Assembly (NCBI GenBank): GCA_019639115.1
Contig: JAHBSM010000001.1
Span: 310,001 to 374,000, forward strand
From: Acidobacteriota bacterium
GTDB taxonomy: Bacteria > Acidobacteriota > Blastocatellia > Pyrinomonadales > Pyrinomonadaceae
Length of the DNA stretch: 64,000 bases
Direction of reading: 5' to 3'
The notes below the pieces were generated by a model. The model saw only the letters and a list, made by a program, of their open reading frames with translations. It was not told the DNA's origin and did not search any database. This document shows positions 9,026 through 17,856 of this stretch, piece after piece (position 1 is the stretch's first letter; every line of letters begins with the position of its first letter). Both the position numbers and the translations under genes were made by a program.

Positions 9026-10107
9026 CGGCTTCGACAAAGGGAGGAAATTACCTTAGTGAACTCATCGGCGGAACGCTCGAATGTATACGAACCAGCTATC
9101 TCTCGCGACCTTTTACTAAGCGAATTTCGGTAATCCTTTGTTGAATTAAAGTACTCGATAATTGCAGTGGCTACCTCTCCTGGATCTGCTTTGACCACAG
9201 ATCGAGAGTCTACCCGGCTTACCGCCTCCTTTGCTCCGGTAAATTCGGAAACCAAAGCAGGAACGCCCGCCCGCATAGCCTCGACGATGGAAATGCCAAA
9301 GGCTTCGCCCCTTGCAATGTGCACGTAAAGCGACGCCGCGCTCAGGTGCGGAGAAAGGTCGGAAGTCGGCCCAACAAACTTCACTTTTCCCTGCACGAGG
9401 GGATATTTTTCAAGAAGTGAGCGGCGAAAAGCTACGTCCCATTCACCAACGATAGTAAGCTCTAGACTGGGTAACGCTGCTAGGGCTATTTCAAAAGCCT
9501 CGATCAACATATCCATACCCTTATACCAGGCGCGCCAACCGGACGGACCATTGCCGATAAAGAGTAGATTTTGTGAGTCTGTCGAAGGCTCAAGATTAGC
9601 GAGCGAGTCAAGGCGTTCGTCTGACAGGCTACTATGTACCGAAAACAATGCTGGTCCAAAAGCTCGGTGATCGGGTAATAATTTCTGCGCCAGTTCCAAT
9701 TGAAAGGCTCCAATACATATCAACGCGTCATAACTTTTGAGAGTGCGAACAAGCCGCCGGAAAGTTGCATTACTATAGACGCCATTTTGAAGAAAGAATA
9801 GTGTTTCATTAGCCATTAAGGCTATAACTATTGGTCGCTTGCGTCTAAACGAAAGCGACCTGGCAATAATGGGTACGGCGTGACAACCTTCGCTTATTAC
9901 CACGTCATAAGATTTGGTAAATGCCAACCCGGCACCGCAAAGTGCCATGCTCAGATACCTATACGGCCGCGGCCTGTTGCGGTCATGCCATCGCAAAATT
10001 GTGTCGACATATTGGAAATCGGAATGAACGGACCGGGCTAGGGCAGCGTGAAACGGATGGGGTCCCGGACGACCATGCACGAACGCTACCTTTGGATCTG
10101 CCGCCAT
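9022..10107 (-). CDS. Glycosyltransferase, GT4-like (GT-B fold)
   Basis: A 361-residue protein from the ATG at 10107, five bases after the stop of the upstream FkbM gene; a TTG at 10128 would create a 16-base overlap and is less likely. The C-terminal half is clear GT4: LYVHIARGEAFGISIVEAMRAG, with G-E-A-F-G-I-S-x-x-E-A-M, then PALVSEFTGAKEAVSRVD. A conserved GNGPSGWRAWYKGMD-like loop marks the start of the donor domain. The acceptor half is divergent. It probably acts on a lipid-linked oligosaccharide in the cytoplasm; its specificity is unknown. Confidence 0.83.
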   Translation of the reverse strand: MAADPKVAFVHGRPGPHPFHAALARSVHSDFQYVDTILRWHDRNRPRPYRYLSMALCGAGLAFTKSYDVVISEGCHAVPIIARSLSFRRKRPIVIALMANETLFFLQNGVYSNATFRRLVRTLKSYDALICIGAFQLELAQKLLPDHRAFGPALFSVHSSLSDERLDSLANLEPSTDSQNLLFIGNGPSGWRAWYKGMDMLIEAFEIALAALPSLELTIVGEWDVAFRRSLLEKYPLVQGKVKFVGPTSDLSPHLSAASLYVHIARGEAFGISIVEAMRAGVPALVSEFTGAKEAVSRVDSRSVVKADPGEVATAIIEYFNSTKDYRNSLSKRSREIAGSYTFERSADEFTKVISSLCRSR

Positions 10108-10112
10108 ATCGG

Positions 10113-10979
10113 TCAATTTGGTCTGCAAAGAATGTTACACAATGGCCGTAAACTCTCGGGTTCGACCGGAGACAATTTTCCTCGACGTTCAATTAAATAG
10201 AAATCGTAGTCGAACATCCTAAAAAACGAAGTCACGTCTCCAACTGTGTAACCGGCTGAGGTATACATCTCTTGATTTATCTCGATCAGGATGGTCGGTC
10301 GAAATCGCTCGATGCAGTTTTTGGCCCCTCGAAGTGCCGGAAGTTCTGCTCCTTCTATGTCGATCTTAATGATATCAAGTCGCGCAAGTCCCAGATCCTC
10401 GACCTTCTCGTCCAACGTTGTAAGCTCGATCCTCTGAAGAATTTGATCTCTATTGCCTGTGGGAAACAACGTTGATAACGCATCCTTAAAATCGTCATCC
10501 GATGAATAGATCGCACCCTCTTTCTGATTTCCATCTGACAGTCCTAACTCGAGCGTTAGGACATTCAGAAATCCATTGGAGGCAACATTGCGACAAAGAT
10601 TTTCAAACGTCTCCTTGACCGGCTCAAACGCAACAACGCACCCTTTCGGCAATCGCTTTGCGGCAAAAAGGGTGAAATATCCATTGTTCGCACCAATGTC
10701 GACAAACGTCATTTCAGGGCAAAGTATACGATCTAATACCATCAATTCCTCTTTTGAATAGTATCCATACCAGTACACACAACTTCCCATATAGCTCAAG
10801 ATATCTAGGCGAAGCCGAAGGTTTCCGTCGTAATCGGCTATCTCGACGAAACATTCCTTGAGCCCAGAATCCAATTGCACCGGAAATCGATTTTGCAAGG
10901 GTTTTACCAACCGCCATCCGCCGGGGATTTGCGATAGACTCCTTGCGATCCTCGATACAATAGCCCGCGATCTTTCCAT
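10113..10979 (-). CDS. FkbM-family SAM-dependent methyltransferase
   Basis: A 288-residue FkbM-family enzyme. It has the SAM-binding motif I MTFVDIGANNGYFTLFAAK, the acidic ribose-binding VVAFEPVKETFENL, and IKIDIEGAELPALRGAKN near residues 205-222, followed by PTILIEINQEM. These match the family that O-methylates sugars and polyketides. It is flanked by GT4 genes with 5-7 base spacing and is very probably co-transcribed. It is the second FkbM gene of the cluster, so the final glycan may carry two methyl groups at different positions; this is inference. Confidence 0.86.
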   Translation of the reverse strand: MERSRAIVSRIARSLSQIPGGWRLVKPLQNRFPVQLDSGLKECFVEIADYDGNLRLRLDILSYMGSCVYWYGYYSKEELMVLDRILCPEMTFVDIGANNGYFTLFAAKRLPKGCVVAFEPVKETFENLCRNVASNGFLNVLTLELGLSDGNQKEGAIYSSDDDFKDALSTLFPTGNRDQILQRIELTTLDEKVEDLGLARLDIIKIDIEGAELPALRGAKNCIERFRPTILIEINQEMYTSAGYTVGDVTSFFRMFDYDFYLIERRGKLSPVEPESLRPLCNILCRPN

Positions 10980-10986
10980 AACTGTC

Positions 10987-12168
10987 CTAGCTTAATATAG
11001 TTGCAAGCATTTTGGATAAACGTCGTTCGTACTCGCCGATCGTATAGTTCGCGATAATAGTTTCACGGGCCCGCAGTCCGATCGAGCTGCGAAGTTCGGT
11101 ATCGTCTAACAGTCGTTCTATTCGATCCCTTAATGCCCTGGCGTCACGAATTGGAACAATAAAGCCGTCAACACCGTCGGATATTATATCGGGTGCGGCA
11201 GTGTTTACGGTCGCAATTGTAGGGAGTCCGCTTGCCATAGCCTCAAGTATCACCATTCCAAACCCATCATTTATCGATGGAAATACAAAAATATCGGATT
11301 CGCGATAGACGGAGGCCAATTTAGGGCCTTCTAAATGCCCATGAACGAAGATCCTCTCGTCTGCAAATGTTCTAAGAATTGGCTGAATTTCCTGCAGTAC
11401 CGGCCCGACCAAATGGAGTTCGATTTCCGGCGTCTTGATTTGGGTGAATGCTTCCAATAGGTACTGAACACCTTTCAGCAACTCCAATCGACCTACGTAA
11501 AGCACTTTCATTCGTTCATTCGCTTGAAAATGTCGATTGATCGGTGAAAATCGCTGGTGGTCCACCCCCAAGGGAACTACGGTCACTTTCTCCCGGCTTA
11601 AGCCAAGATCGAACATAGATTGCTGAGCAAATGAGGACTGAACATTTACGACATCAGCTCGGCGACATTCATTTTGCATTCTTTCAATCTGTCTCGCCGA
11701 AAAGATGGCGTGTGTTCCCCGAGTGAGATGTTTCCATCGTTCATATTCCTCGTCAATTAGAGCCATCCAAGTTCCTGCGGCTACAGATGGATGCTCAACA
11801 ATCGTCCATGCGCCAAGCTCCTTGGCCCGAGCCACTGTGTCGTATCCTAATTGTTGCCATCCGATAAAGATGTCACACTTCTCCAATCGGCGGGCCAGTA
11901 TCTTGTCGGCAATTGGCATGAGAAGCCCATTCGGCGTGTTGAGGTGTCCATAAAAGGGGACGCGCCGCCAAGCGACCCAAACACAACGCTGGAATATTCC
12001 AAATGACCTTATTCGTGTCTCTATTGGTACTTGACCAGAATAATCAACGGAACTTAGGAAGGGGTGCGCTTTTAGAACTTGCCGTAATGAACCGCGCCTG
12101 GCTAGGTATTCTACAAGCAGCTGACCATGCTGTCCTGGTCCGATACACAAAGAGATATCACTCATCAA
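10987..12168 (-). CDS. Glycosyltransferase, GT4-like (GT-B fold)
   Basis: A 393-residue GT4 enzyme. The donor half contains KVLYVGRLELLKGVQYLLEAF, then FPSINDGFGMVILEAMASGLP and TVNTAAPDIISDGVDGFIV, an almost textbook GT4 pattern with the E-A-M-A-S-G element. The N-terminal acceptor half begins with SLCIGPGQHGQLLVEYL. The start overlaps the flippase stop as ATGA, so the two are coupled. The DNA is noticeably AT-rich. It probably transfers a hexose or deoxyhexose to the growing lipid-linked unit that the adjacent flippase would translocate. Confidence 0.87.
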   Translation of the reverse strand: MMSDISLCIGPGQHGQLLVEYLARRGSLRQVLKAHPFLSSVDYSGQVPIETRIRSFGIFQRCVWVAWRRVPFYGHLNTPNGLLMPIADKILARRLEKCDIFIGWQQLGYDTVARAKELGAWTIVEHPSVAAGTWMALIDEEYERWKHLTRGTHAIFSARQIERMQNECRRADVVNVQSSFAQQSMFDLGLSREKVTVVPLGVDHQRFSPINRHFQANERMKVLYVGRLELLKGVQYLLEAFTQIKTPEIELHLVGPVLQEIQPILRTFADERIFVHGHLEGPKLASVYRESDIFVFPSINDGFGMVILEAMASGLPTIATVNTAAPDIISDGVDGFIVPIRDARALRDRIERLLDDTELRSSIGLRARETIIANYTIGEYERRLSKMLATILS

Positions 12169-13736
12169 GCTTTGGCACCCGGTCGCGGTGTTCGCAATTT
12201 GTCCAATAATGATCTGGCGTATTCCTTCTCGCTATTGTCCAGAATGAATTGCCAAACTGAAAGACCATAACCGAGAAATCCTAACATTAGGATCACGATA
12301 GCAATGGGCCACAAATTCTGAAAAGTCTTTCCAATAGCAAGCGATGACAGAAGCGGCAGCGAACACAAAACTAATTTGGCTTTAGCCCTTATCCAAGACT
12401 TAGACCCGTTCAACCTTGTCGCTATTATGCTAATTATAAGGTAGTCCACCACTGCCCTTAACGACCAAGCGATGGCTGCGCCCAGTATTCCAAAGGAAAC
12501 GATTAGCGTCCACGCCGCAAACAAATAAAGAATGACCTCTACCCAATTAACGAGTGCCAGGACGCCCGTCTTGCTTGCCGCCATTAATGCCGCTGTTGGA
12601 ATGTATGCAAGCATGTTGAAGCTTAGGCCAATAACAAGGAAATAGAAAGGTCTTGTGCTCTCGCGGCCAAACTCTTCGCCGGCCCACGTCCTAAAGAAAG
12701 GCTCGGCAATAAAAACAAAAAATGTGATCAAAGGGATTATGCAAAGCAGAACCAATCGAGTAGATGTCGAGTATAGATTGCTAAGATGCTGGCGCCTTTC
12801 GTCCGCCTGCAAGCGCGAAAATGCAGGGAAAAGTGATTGGATCATTGACGATGAGAACATCGTAAGCATCGCAGCCAAAGAAAAGGCTACTGAGTAATGA
12901 GCCAATGAACGAACCGATACGAGGCCCGAAAGTAAACCCTTTTCAATATTCCCAAGCAACATACCTGCAAATCCAGCATTGATAATTCCAAAGCCAAATT
13001 TCACGATCGGAAATGACCTTGACCGAACGTATCCAAGTTGGAGAAGTTCTGGTAGGAGATGCGACGAGGTCAATAAATGCCCGGCTAGGTTTAGGAGGCT
13101 GGCGACGAGCAAGACGGTGACTGCGCCGATGACTCCGTAGCCCAGATAAAGAACTATAGGCGTTGCGATTAGGCCGAGGATGCGCGGGACGGCGTTGATC
13201 ACGGTATTGAGGTCCATGCGGAGCCGTGCGAGCTGCGGCGTGTTAAAAATGCCGCACATAAAATTGACGACGAAGGTGACTGAGGCTATCCGCAGTGCGA
13301 GTGATGCTTCGCCGATCAGGGCTTCGGGCACGTTAAATAGTTCGACGATCTGCGTCGCAAAGATCATCAGGATCGCCGCTACGGGAACGGACGTACACAA
13401 CGCGATGAGTGCGGCGGTGCGGACGACGCGGCCTTCTTTTTCTTCGTCGCCCTCGGCGTACGCTTCACTGCCGAATTTGGTTGACGCCATCGACATTCCG
13501 AAATCCGCAAAACCGAGATAGGTTGGGATCAGCCCGATAAGTATCAATACGCCGTAGCTTTCGGCTCCGAGCAGGCGAATAGTGAACGGAGTAGTGACTA
13601 GCGAAACCGCGAGCGGCGCGACCTGGCCGGCGAGCGTCCAGAGCGAGCCTTTGACGACCTTGGTCGTCATGCCGGCGGTCGAGGGCGGTGAATTTGCCGG
13701 TTTTTCAGCTTGTGGAGGTGAGACGTCGGCGGTCAT
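12165..13736 (-). CDS. Wzx/PST-type polysaccharide flippase with mosaic base composition
   Basis: A 523-residue, highly hydrophobic protein with about a dozen predicted membrane segments, beginning after a short polar tail with GSLWTLAGQVAPLAVSLV and FTIRLLGAESYGVL, typical of the polysaccharide transporter (MOP) superfamily. It should flip the undecaprenyl-linked glycan across the inner membrane. The gene is mosaic by composition: 13441-13500 has 35 G/C of 60 bases (hand count), while 12721-12780 has 23 of 60. The break lies near 13070. The frame is intact across it, so the protein could work. The GC-rich 5' part matches the downstream housekeeping-like DNA, the AT-rich 3' part the glycosyltransferase cassette. 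Confidence 0.87.
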   Translation of the reverse strand: MTADVSPPQAEKPANSPPSTAGMTTKVVKGSLWTLAGQVAPLAVSLVTTPFTIRLLGAESYGVLILIGLIPTYLGFADFGMSMASTKFGSEAYAEGDEEKEGRVVRTAALIALCTSVPVAAILMIFATQIVELFNVPEALIGEASLALRIASVTFVVNFMCGIFNTPQLARLRMDLNTVINAVPRILGLIATPIVLYLGYGVIGAVTVLLVASLLNLAGHLLTSSHLLPELLQLGYVRSRSFPIVKFGFGIINAGFAGMLLGNIEKGLLSGLVSVRSLAHYSVAFSLAAMLTMFSSSMIQSLFPAFSRLQADERRQHLSNLYSTSTRLVLLCIIPLITFFVFIAEPFFRTWAGEEFGRESTRPFYFLVIGLSFNMLAYIPTAALMAASKTGVLALVNWVEVILYLFAAWTLIVSFGILGAAIAWSLRAVVDYLIISIIATRLNGSKSWIRAKAKLVLCSLPLLSSLAIGKTFQNLWPIAIVILMLGFLGYGLSVWQFILDNSEKEYARSLLDKLRTPRPGAKA

Positions 13737-13809
13737 CGTGGAGAGTTTATCATTTGCCGCGGCGATGGGTAAGAGACCGATCCCGCGATTAAATAGAAAT
13801 TAACGATCG

Positions 13810-14781
13810 CTAGGCCTGTGCCGTTACTGAACCCGGCCGATCGATCAAGTCGCGAAAATATTTGACGGTGCGTTTCAGCCCTTCGGCGAGCGGGACGGCC
13901 GGTTCCCACCCGAGAAGTTCCTTTGCACGTGTGATGTCCGGTCGGCGCTGTTTGGGGTCGTCAGCCGGCAGCTCTCGGTGATCGATCTTCACCTCGACGC
14001 CCGCCGCCAGGCCGACCTCGCGAGCCAGCTCGAGCATCGTGAACTCGCCCGGGTTGCCCACATTGACCGGCATATGCACATCCTCGGCTTCGCAGTCCAT
14101 CAGTCGGATCATTGCTTCGACGAGGTCGCTCACATAACAGAACGAGCGTGTCTGGCTGCCGTCGCCGTATATCGTAAGCGGCCGGCCGTGGAGGGCCTGA
14201 ACGATGAAATTTGATACGACGCGACCGTCATCTTCGAGCATTCGCTCGCCGTAAGTATTGAATATACGCATGATACGGGCATCGACCCGATTCTGTCGGT
14301 GATAGTCCATCACTAGGGTCTCGGCCACGCGCTTACCTTCGTCATAGCAGCTTCTCAGCCCGATCGGGTTGACATTGCCCCAGTAGCTCTCTGTCTGCGG
14401 ATGCTCCATCGGGTCGCCATAGACCTCGCTGGTCGAAGCCTGCAAAATGCGAGCCTTGACCCTCTTAGCCAGCCCAAGCATATTGATCGCACCGATCACA
14501 TTGGTCTTTACGGTCTTGACCGGATTGTATTGATAGTGAACGGGCGAGGCGGGGCAGGCGAGATTGTATATGCGATCTACCTCGAACATGATCGGCTCGG
14601 TCACGTCATGACGCACGAGCTCGAACCGCCGGTGATCCATCAGATGCTCGACGTTGGCCCGGCGCCCTGTAAAGAAATTGTCGAGACAGATCACTTCGTG
14701 GCCGTCCGCGATCAGGCGTTCGCATAGATGCGAACCGATGAAGCCCGCACCTCCGGTGACGAGTATTCGAAGTTGCTTCAT
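13810..14781 (-). CDS. UDP-glucuronate decarboxylase / UDP-xylose synthase-type SDR
   Basis: A 323-residue extended SDR enzyme with the signature of UDP-glucuronate decarboxylases: [15 protein letters not shown] at the N-terminus, [32 protein letters not shown], and [17 protein letters not shown] containing the catalytic YxxxK. These enzymes use NAD to oxidise UDP-glucuronate at C4, decarboxylate it and reduce it to UDP-xylose. It would supply a pentose donor to the glycosyltransferases downstream on the same strand. The length is standard for the bacterial form, and the composition is background-like, unlike the cassette to its left. The product could be diverted to another pentose by an epimerase. 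Confidence 0.88.
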   Translation of the reverse strand: MKQLRILVTGGAGFIGSHLCERLIADGHEVICLDNFFTGRRANVEHLMDHRRFELVRHDVTEPIMFEVDRIYNLACPASPVHYQYNPVKTVKTNVIGAINMLGLAKRVKARILQASTSEVYGDPMEHPQTESYWGNVNPIGLRSCYDEGKRVAETLVMDYHRQNRVDARIMRIFNTYGERMLEDDGRVVSNFIVQALHGRPLTIYGDGSQTRSFCYVSDLVEAMIRLMDCEAEDVHMPVNVGNPGEFTMLELAREVGLAAGVEVKIDHRELPADDPKQRRPDITRAKELLGWEPAVPLAEGLKRTVKYFRDLIDRPGSVTAQA

Positions 14782-15065
14782 ATGACGCGATCAGCCATGC
14801 CGGCCAAGCGGCCAAGCTGTCGCGACGATTGTATCTTGACCGCTGGCTTTTTATCCAGCGCTTGACGTGCAGTAACTCGCTCGGAACGAATCAGACCGAG
14901 ACGTATCTCAGCCCGATCACCGATGCTGAGGGAGTTCTCGTCGTGAGCGTGCCCGCAAGCGAATCGTGTGTCGGCGGACCGCAAAGGAAATGTACCGATC
15001 GGCGGGAACCTTTCGGTCAGACATCGCGGTCGCGCCGACCATCGATCTTGCTTTGGGCCTAAAGT
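14782..15065. other. Intergenic region, 284 bases
   Basis: No gene is convincing here. It lies upstream of the UDP-glucuronate decarboxylase gene and downstream of the hydrolase gene on the same strand, so it may hold the promoter of the polysaccharide operon. A minus-strand TACAAT at 14828-14833 could be a -10 box, but no good -35 is seen at the right distance. A weak 6-bp hairpin lies at 14841-14860 without a T-run. Confidence 0.3.
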
Positions 15066-15767
15066 TCACTCCATCGCTCTAGTGTAGGTTTCTTCTCGAG
15101 CTTTGTCGTCGGCGTTCTCAGCTACGTTTTGCGAGAACTTTAGAGCGGTCTTGAAACTGTCTTCGAGCGCCCGCATTTGACCTTGATGTTCGGAATAGAT
15201 CTTCAATAAACCTGCGCCCTGAGGCGTGGCAAAATCGTGAAGTAATTCGGCCGCGAGTGGCGACCAGGTCGTCAGGATCGCACCCATTTGCGTCAACCGG
15301 GAGATAGCACCGAGCTCGGCTCGCGGGTCGAGCGCCGCCGAAGCGTCGAGAACTACATAAACCTCGAAGCCATCGGCGATCGCGGGCTCGGCGGTGAAGG
15401 TAACACATTGCTCGGTCGTGATCCCGGCCATGATGAGCTTTTTTCTGCCGGTGCGGATCACCGCCTCTTTGTATTCCGGAACATCCCACGCGCCAACTTT
15501 AGAACGAGGAATGAACTCCATTTCAGGAATTATTTCCTCCAACTCAGGCATTTCAGCTCCCAGATAGCTCCGGCCGGAGCGGTCGCCCGTGCCGAAGGTT
15601 GGAAGACCGAAAAGCTTCGCAACCTTGGCCAAAGCGATAGCGTTGTTCTTCAATGTTCCAGGGTCGATCGAACGGCAAGCGCTCATCAGGCCGTGCATGT
15701 AGTCGATCGGCAAGAAGACGGCATTGTCGGGCGTCAGCCGCTCACGCGATCTTTTGTTTTCAAGCAT
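15066..15767 (-). CDS. YcaC-like isochorismatase-family cysteine hydrolase
   Basis: A 233-residue member of the isochorismatase-like hydrolase superfamily, closest by motif to the YcaC group. Visible features are the catalytic-Asp strand VFLPIDYMHGLM near residues 18-29, IPRSKVGAWDVPEYKEAV in the middle, and the nucleophile segment LIMAGITTEQCVTF with the catalytic Cys. The natural substrate of YcaC-type enzymes is unknown, so no reaction is claimed. A very strong ribosome-binding site (AAAGGAGGGA) precedes the ATG. The gene is divergent from a TetR regulator, and its likely -10 box lies inside a palindromic operator, so it is probably repressed until an inducer is present. Confidence 0.85.
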   Translation of the reverse strand: MLENKRSRERLTPDNAVFLPIDYMHGLMSACRSIDPGTLKNNAIALAKVAKLFGLPTFGTGDRSGRSYLGAEMPELEEIIPEMEFIPRSKVGAWDVPEYKEAVIRTGRKKLIMAGITTEQCVTFTAEPAIADGFEVYVVLDASAALDPRAELGAISRLTQMGAILTTWSPLAAELLHDFATPQGAGLLKIYSEHQGQMRALEDSFKTALKFSQNVAENADDKAREETYTRAME

Positions 15768-15803
15768 TGATGTCCCTCCTTTACAATAAAAAACGGTGAT
15801 GTG

Positions 15804-15831
15804 AAGATAACGGTCGTTATCTATCGAGCAA
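15804..15831 (-). promoter_or_regulatory. Predicted sigma70-type promoter of the YcaC-like gene
   Basis: On the minus strand TTGCTC (15826-15831) and TATCTT (15804-15809) are separated by 16 bases, ahead of the hydrolase ATG at 15767. The -10 box overlaps the first palindromic operator, which would let a bound repressor block RNA polymerase. Confidence 0.5.
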
Positions 15832-15853
15832 TTTAAGATAACGTTCGTTATCT
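15805..15853. promoter_or_regulatory. Twin palindromic TetR-type operators
   Basis: Two 18-bp inverted repeats sit in the divergent intergenic region: 15805-15822 (AGATAACG-GT-CGTTATCT) and 15836-15853 (AGATAACG-TT-CGTTATCT). Both have identical perfect 8-base arms and differ only in the two central bases. Their centres are 31 bases apart, about three helical turns, so two dimers could sit on the same face. The position between a TetR-family gene and its divergent target is the standard autoregulatory arrangement. Binding by the adjacent regulator is inferred. Confidence 0.8.
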
Positions 15854-15894
15854 TGTCAAGGCTCCGAGTCGGTTCATCACCCAGGAGGATTCAG

Positions 15895-16461
15895 ATGCCG
15901 AAGAAATTTCAAAATAGGGAAATTGCCCAAAAGACGATCATCACAGCTGCAGGGCGGAAATTACGGGAACGAGGCTTTGACGGCGTCGGCGTGGACGCCT
16001 TGCTTCGTGAGGCAGATCTAACCTCGGGAGCGTTTTACAGTCAATTTAAGTCCAAAGACGAGCTGTTGCTAGCGGTGATCAAAGATGGATTTGACAAGAA
16101 TGAGAAATTATTCGAGATGGCGGTCGAAAAGGGCGGTCCGAGATGGGTCAGCAAGCTCCTTCGTATGTATCTGAGTCCCGAACACAGGTCCAACGTCGCC
16201 GATGGTTGTTTGCTTCCCACACTCTCGATCGACGCAATGCGCTCAGGGCGAGAGGCACGGGAGCTATTTGGTGAGCTCATCAGCCAAGTTGTCGAAAAGT
16301 ATGCCCAGTTTTCCTCCGAAAGCGGAGAGCCACTAGGACGAGAGAGAATGTGGGCCATGCTCGCCATTATGACCGGTGGCGTGTTGCTCGCACGAGCCGT
16401 CGAGAATGACAGAACTGCAAACGAGATTCTTGAGGCCTGCCGCAGATCAGCAATGGGCTGA
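15895..16461 (+). CDS. TetR/AcrR-family transcriptional repressor
   Basis: A 188-residue regulator from the ATG at 15895, which follows an excellent AGGAGG site; a TTG at 15853 would add 14 residues but lies in the operator. The N-terminal helix-turn-helix reads GVGVDALLREADLTSGAF followed by YSQFKSKDELL, the canonical TetR recognition-helix region (about residues 30-60). The C-terminal part is a helical ligand-binding and dimerisation domain. It probably represses both itself and the divergent YcaC-like gene through the two palindromes. The inducer is unknown. Confidence 0.88.
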   Translation: MPKKFQNREIAQKTIITAAGRKLRERGFDGVGVDALLREADLTSGAFYSQFKSKDELLLAVIKDGFDKNEKLFEMAVEKGGPRWVSKLLRMYLSPEHRSNVADGCLLPTLSIDAMRSGREARELFGELISQVVEKYAQFSSESGEPLGRERMWAMLAIMTGGVLLARAVENDRTANEILEACRRSAMG

Positions 16462-16633
16462 TAACTGAAATGGCGATCGATCTTGCTGACCATTTGATCG
16501 GAACTTTCTTCACTTGCGGGATCAGGCACGGGGCTCGCGAACCCAATCGACGTAGCGTTCAAAATACTTGCTAGTTACTTGATGCCTGACCGTTTCAAAA
16601 TCATTTGCTCGGACTCTCTGTAGAACCTAAAAC

Positions 16634-17386
16634 TCACTGATGCTCTTTTGCTCGATGCGGAGTTACGAACAAGAGGAAGAGCATTACAACAGCAAGGACG
16701 GCGGTAATCGTTATGTCGTTCAAAGCAAGTCCGCCGTCTGTAACAGGTTTATCGAGCGAGTTTGCAAGCGTTGCTCCGAGAGGACGAGTAAGAATGAATG
16801 CCGCCCAAAAAAGCGCCACGCGCGAAGCGCTTGTAAAATAATAAAGCAACGCCAAAACACCAAGCACTCCGGCGATCAATAAGGCACTGCCGTTATAGCC
16901 GAACAAATCGTCCGCCAGCCAATCGCCGAGGGCCGTGCCAAGCGTTTGAGAAAACAGAATCGTTGACCAATAGAATAGTTCGGCTTTTGGTTCGACAACT
17001 GTTTTGATGTCTATCGAGCCAAGCGTCCAATACCAGATACCAAGCGTTACGAGCACGAAGGAAAACAAGACGATCGAGCCGCCCGCGTAACCGATGCCGA
17101 TCGATCTTGTAAAGAAATCGGCTAACGTCGTTCCGATCAATGTCGTTAGAGCGATTGCACCCCAATATAAAAATGGATGAAAACCCTTCGCTCTGATCTG
17201 AGCCGCGACGACCACAACCAGCGGCACCAGAAAGACGAGCGTTCCAACGAAATACCCCAACTCGAGCGTTCTTGAAACTGCATTGCCGCCTGTTTCGCCA
17301 AGTGTCGTGGCAAATATCTTGATGACCCAAAAGCCAAACGTGACTGCGGGAACTTTGCTTAGATTTTCCTTTGCATCTGTATTCAT
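16634..17386 (-). CDS. COG4705-type integral membrane protein with four internal repeats
   Basis: A 250-residue polytopic membrane protein of an uncharacterised family (COG4705-like). It contains four recurring motifs, each at the edge of a membrane helix: TTLGETGGNAVSR near residue 27, TLIGTTLADFFTR in the second quarter, QTLGTALGDWLAD in the third and RPLGATLANSLDKP in the fourth. This suggests four duplicated two-helix units, each with a Gly/Thr-rich turn and an acidic or amide residue in the bilayer, a layout compatible with transport, though no function is established. It is the last gene of a probable operon with a PepSY protein and a two-component system. Confidence 0.72.
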   Translation of the reverse strand: MNTDAKENLSKVPAVTFGFWVIKIFATTLGETGGNAVSRTLELGYFVGTLVFLVPLVVVVAAQIRAKGFHPFLYWGAIALTTLIGTTLADFFTRSIGIGYAGGSIVLFSFVLVTLGIWYWTLGSIDIKTVVEPKAELFYWSTILFSQTLGTALGDWLADDLFGYNGSALLIAGVLGVLALLYYFTSASRVALFWAAFILTRPLGATLANSLDKPVTDGGLALNDITITAVLAVVMLFLLFVTPHRAKEHQ

Positions 17387-17470
17387 AGGTTCTCAAATTC
17401 GAGCTTTATTTAAGTGAGAGGTGAATGGCATTGAGCTAGTCACGTTCTGATCGAGGTTGAACAGCTCGTG

Positions 17471-17785
17471 TTAGTTCCGCTTCTTGTTCATTGCGTCTTC
17501 GCGTTTTTCTCTCGCTTCATCTGCAGTCGTTTCGTTTTTCACTTCGATGATCTTGCCTGTGTGAGCATTGATCAAAACCTCGGTGATCCCGCCTTCCTTG
17601 TTGCGAATATCAAACGAATAGACCATCGTTCCTTTCTCCTTTTCGAGTTCGGAACTTTGGATCTTTCCTTTGACTCGAGCCAAAGCGATCTGCTTAGCAC
17701 GTTTCATCCCGATGACCTTGGTTTGAGCGGAAACGCCGACGATGGCGAAGAGTGCCATCAGTATCATCGCGATAACTTTTTTCAT
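17471..17785 (-). CDS. Secreted PepSY-domain protein
   Basis: A 104-residue protein from the ATG at 17785, preceded by a GAGG site; an upstream ATG at 17815 would add ten polar residues before the signal peptide and is less likely. Residues 1-21 form a signal peptide ending near VSAQ. The remainder is a single PepSY domain: GMKRAKQIALARVKGKIQSS, then YSFDIRNKEGGITEVLINA and HTGKIIEVKNE. PepSY domains are small extracytoplasmic modules, often linked with metalloprotease inhibition or metal/redox handling. Between a membrane protein gene and a sensor kinase gene, it may modulate the kinase's periplasmic sensing; this is inference. Confidence 0.8.
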   Translation of the reverse strand: MKKVIAMILMALFAIVGVSAQTKVIGMKRAKQIALARVKGKIQSSELEKEKGTMVYSFDIRNKEGGITEVLINAHTGKIIEVKNETTADEAREKREDAMNKKRN

Positions 17786-17856
17786 ATGTTTAACCTCAAG
17801 TTTGAATTTGCCCATGTGAGCAATTTGAGATTAACAACGGAAAGATAAACGCTAGA

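Noticed and set aside
15853..15894. TTG start for the TetR gene
   Set aside because: It lies in the second operator and lacks a ribosome-binding site, whereas the ATG at 15895 has a strong AGGAGG.
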